Assembly (NCBI GenBank): GCA_020852655.1
Contig: JADZAI010000076.1
Span: forward strand, 1-64,000
Length of the DNA stretch: 64,000 bases
Source of the DNA: Alphaproteobacteria bacterium
GTDB lineage: Bacteria; Pseudomonadota; Alphaproteobacteria; Micropepsales; Micropepsaceae
Direction: 5' to 3'
The stretch's first letter is position 1, and the number at the start of each line of letters is the position of its first letter. Below, in pieces: positions 62,381 through 64,000 of this stretch. The position numbers and the translations under genes were made by a program. The notes under the pieces are model-generated. The model worked only from the letters and a program-made list of their open reading frames with translations. It was not told the origin of the DNA and made no database searches.

Positions 62381-64000
62381 GCTGACCGGGCGCGACATCG
62401 CGCGCGGCCACCGGCTCATTGCCGGGAGCCGGCTTGCGCTGTGGTGGGAGAAGGCCTGGGGCGCTTCGTGGCGCGGGCTGACGCTGCTCGGCGCGGGCAC
62501 GGTGCTGGCGCTGTTCGACGTGTGGACCTGGCTTCCCCCGGGGCCGCGCATCATCGCCCTCAGCGCGCTCCTCATCGCCGTCGTCACGCTGTGGTGGCGC
62601 GACTGGAAGGCAGTGTTCTGGCCGTCGCGCGAACAGAGCATCCGCCGCCTCGAAGACGCCAACGACCTCAGCCACCGGCCGCTTTCGTCCGCCGAGGACG
62701 CCATGGCGTCGGGCAAGGGCGATCCCGTTGCCGAAGAACTCTGGCGCCGCCACCTGATGCGGCAGCTCGGCGCCTATGGCCGCCTGGAGCCGGCCTGGCC
62801 GAAGCCCAATGTCGCCTTCCGCGATCCCTATGCACTGCGCGCGCTCGTGCTGCTCGGCCTCGCCGCCGGGGCGTTCGTGGCCGGCCCGGATGCGGCCCGC
62901 CGCATCGCCGCATCCTTCGCGGTCGAAGGCGAGCGCGTCATGCTGGCCTCGGGTCCGGCGCTCGATGCCTGGATCACGCCGCCGCAATATACCGGGCTCG
63001 CGCCCATCGTCATGGCACAGGCCAGGGCGAGCGTGCCGCTCGATCCGACGCGTGCCGTTTCGGTGCCGGCGGGCTCCAAGCTGACGCTCCGCCTCGACGG
63101 CGCCGAGCATCCCACGATCGAGCGCATCCCGCTCGAAGGCGAGGCGCAGGCGACGTCCGACGCGCCCGGGGCGGGCCAGGAGGGTGCGTTCGGCGCGGAA
63201 TACGAACTGAAGGCGTCGGAACGCGTCCGCATCTTCGCCGCCGGGCGCAAGGTCGGCGACTGGGAGATCACCGTACTGCCCGACGCGCCGCCCTCGATCG
63301 CCTTCGACGGCGAGCCCGAGGCGACGGCGCGCCTGGCGACGAAGATCGCCTTCACCGCGGGCGACGACTACGGCGTCACCAAGGCCGAGGCCGTCATCCG
63401 CCTCGCGGCGGACGCGCAGGCCGGCGACGACCCGACCGCCGAGGAAGGCGCCGACGAGCTGACCTTCGCGCTGCCGCTGCGCTCCGACAGCGCCAGGCAC
63501 GTGAAGGCGGCGGGCTTCGAAGACCTCACCGCACATCCCTGGTCGGGCCTGCCGGTGACGATCCAGCTCGTGGCGACCGATGCGTCGGGCCAGACCGCGG
63601 TGTCGGACGAGAAGCCCTTCACCCTGCCCGAGCGGGTCTTCAAGGACCCGCTGGCGCGGGCGGTGATCGAGCAGCGGCGCGAATTGTCGCGCGGCCCGGG
63701 CGCCATCCCGAACGTTGCGATGGCGCTTGAGGCCTTCACGCTCAAGCCCGAGCTCTTCGACATCAAGGCGCCGGTCTATCTCGGCCTGCGCGCCGCCTAT
63801 TGGCAGGTGCTGAAGGCGACCAGGCATGCCGAGATCGTCGACGTGCAGGCGATGCTGTGGGACATCGCGCTGAGCCTCGAGGACGGCGGCTTCACGATGG
63901 CGGCCGACGAGGTGCGCCGGCTCCAGAAGGAGCTCCAGGCGGCGCTGGAACGCAACGCGCCCGACGACGAGATCGCCGAACTGACCGCACAGCTCCGCCA
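62355..64000 (+). CDS. DUF4175 (TIGR02302) family membrane protein, 5' part
   Basis: Reads from GTG 62355, overlapping lysA by 26 bp, through 548 codons without a stop to the window edge. It is the real gene of this stretch although several other frames are also open. Residues about 45-62 and 66-84 are two membrane helices (LTLLGAGTVLALFDVWTW; IIALSALLIAVVTLWW) with a third at about 160 (ALRALVLLGLAAGAFVAGP). The large periplasmic region starts with DAWITPPQYTGLAP, characteristic of TIGR02302, and ends here in a charged coiled-coil (RLQKELQAALERNAPDDEIA). Function unknown, alphaproteobacterial. Truncated by the window. Confidence 0.88.
   Translation, partial: MTAFPNGSELTGRDIARGHRLIAGSRLALWWEKAWGASWRGLTLLGAGTVLALFDVWTWLPPGPRIIALSALLIAVVTLWWRDWKAVFWPSREQSIRRLEDANDLSHRPLSSAEDAMASGKGDPVAEELWRRHLMRQLGAYGRLEPAWPKPNVAFRDPYALRALVLLGLAAGAFVAGPDAARRIAASFAVEGERVMLASGPALDAWITPPQYTGLAPIVMAQARASVPLDPTRAVSVPAGSKLTLRLDGAEHPTIERIPLEGEAQATSDAPGAGQEGAFGAEYELKASERVRIFAAGRKVGDWEITVLPDAPPSIAFDGEPEATARLATKIAFTAGDDYGVTKAEAVIRLAADAQAGDDPTAEEGADELTFALPLRSDSARHVKAAGFEDLTAHPWSGLPVTIQLVATDASGQTAVSDEKPFTLPERVFKDPLARAVIEQRRELSRGPGAIPNVAMALEAFTLKPELFDIKAPVYLGLRAAYWQVLKATRHAEIVDVQAMLWDIALSLEDGGFTMAADEVRRLQKELQAALERNAPDDEIAELTAQLR

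Overview
This window is GC-rich chromosomal DNA from an alphaproteobacterium. The evidence is the CobNST-type aerobic cobalamin genes (cobS end, cobT), an alphaproteobacterial L28, a Suv3-like helicase followed by S4/TerB/FdxA/CarD genes, and the argH–lptM–lysA–DUF4175 (TIGR02302) block at the right end. I cannot name the genus from sequence alone. There is no prophage, insertion sequence, CRISPR array or rRNA. One tRNA gene (Arg, anticodon CCT) is present. About 95% of the window is coding, much of it in tight operons with 1–30 bp start/stop overlaps.

Layout. 1–6.7 kb: end of cobS, a DUF488 gene, a START-like protein, an amino-acid permease, cobT, a phytase-esterase-like lipoprotein and an ICMT-like methyltransferase. 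6.7–12 kb: rpmB with its own promoter and terminator, meaB, a DUF3108 protein, a quinone-oxidoreductase-like dehydrogenase and rmuC. 12–18.6 kb: a small secreted Cys-containing protein and three consecutive secreted S9 peptidases. 18.6–22.5 kb: arylamine N-acetyltransferase, methylmalonyl-CoA mutase and a VapBC-type toxin–antitoxin pair. 22.8–28.3 kb: Suv3-like helicase, a 66-residue unknown, S4 protein, TerB-like protein, FdxA and CarD with a histone-H1-like tail. 28.3–34.6 kb: methyltransferase, BtuF/BtuC-like importer genes without an ATPase, two luciferase-like monooxygenases, a GNAT and tRNA-Arg. 34.7–37 kb: ferritin-like protein, cytochrome c, ECF sigma factor and an RskA-like/cupin anti-sigma factor. 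37–45 kb: enoyl-CoA hydratase, two paralogous hydrolases, and glpD with a lipid kinase and an alkyl-DHAP-synthase-like flavoprotein. 45–58 kb: lipid/xenobiotic catabolism genes (Baeyer-Villiger monooxygenase plus esterase, dehydrogenase, hotdog protein, serine hydrolase, two GSTs, hydratase) with scattered GNATs and dispersed palindromic repeats. 57–64 kb: zinc ABC transporter with an unlisted His-rich 51-residue protein, TlpA-like thioredoxin, and argH–lptM–lysA–DUF4175 running off the end.

Functional themes. Vitamin B12 recurs: cobaltochelatase (CobS/CobT), the B12 enzyme methylmalonyl-CoA mutase and its chaperone MeaB, and a corrinoid-type uptake pair. Acyl-CoA and ketone breakdown recurs (two enoyl-CoA hydratases, BVMO plus esterase, hotdog hydratase). 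The least ordinary assemblies are the ferritin-like/cytochrome c/ECF/RskA–cupin operon, the glpD–lipid kinase–AGPS operon, the His-rich zinc-transport microprotein, and the tandem triplet of S9 peptidases.
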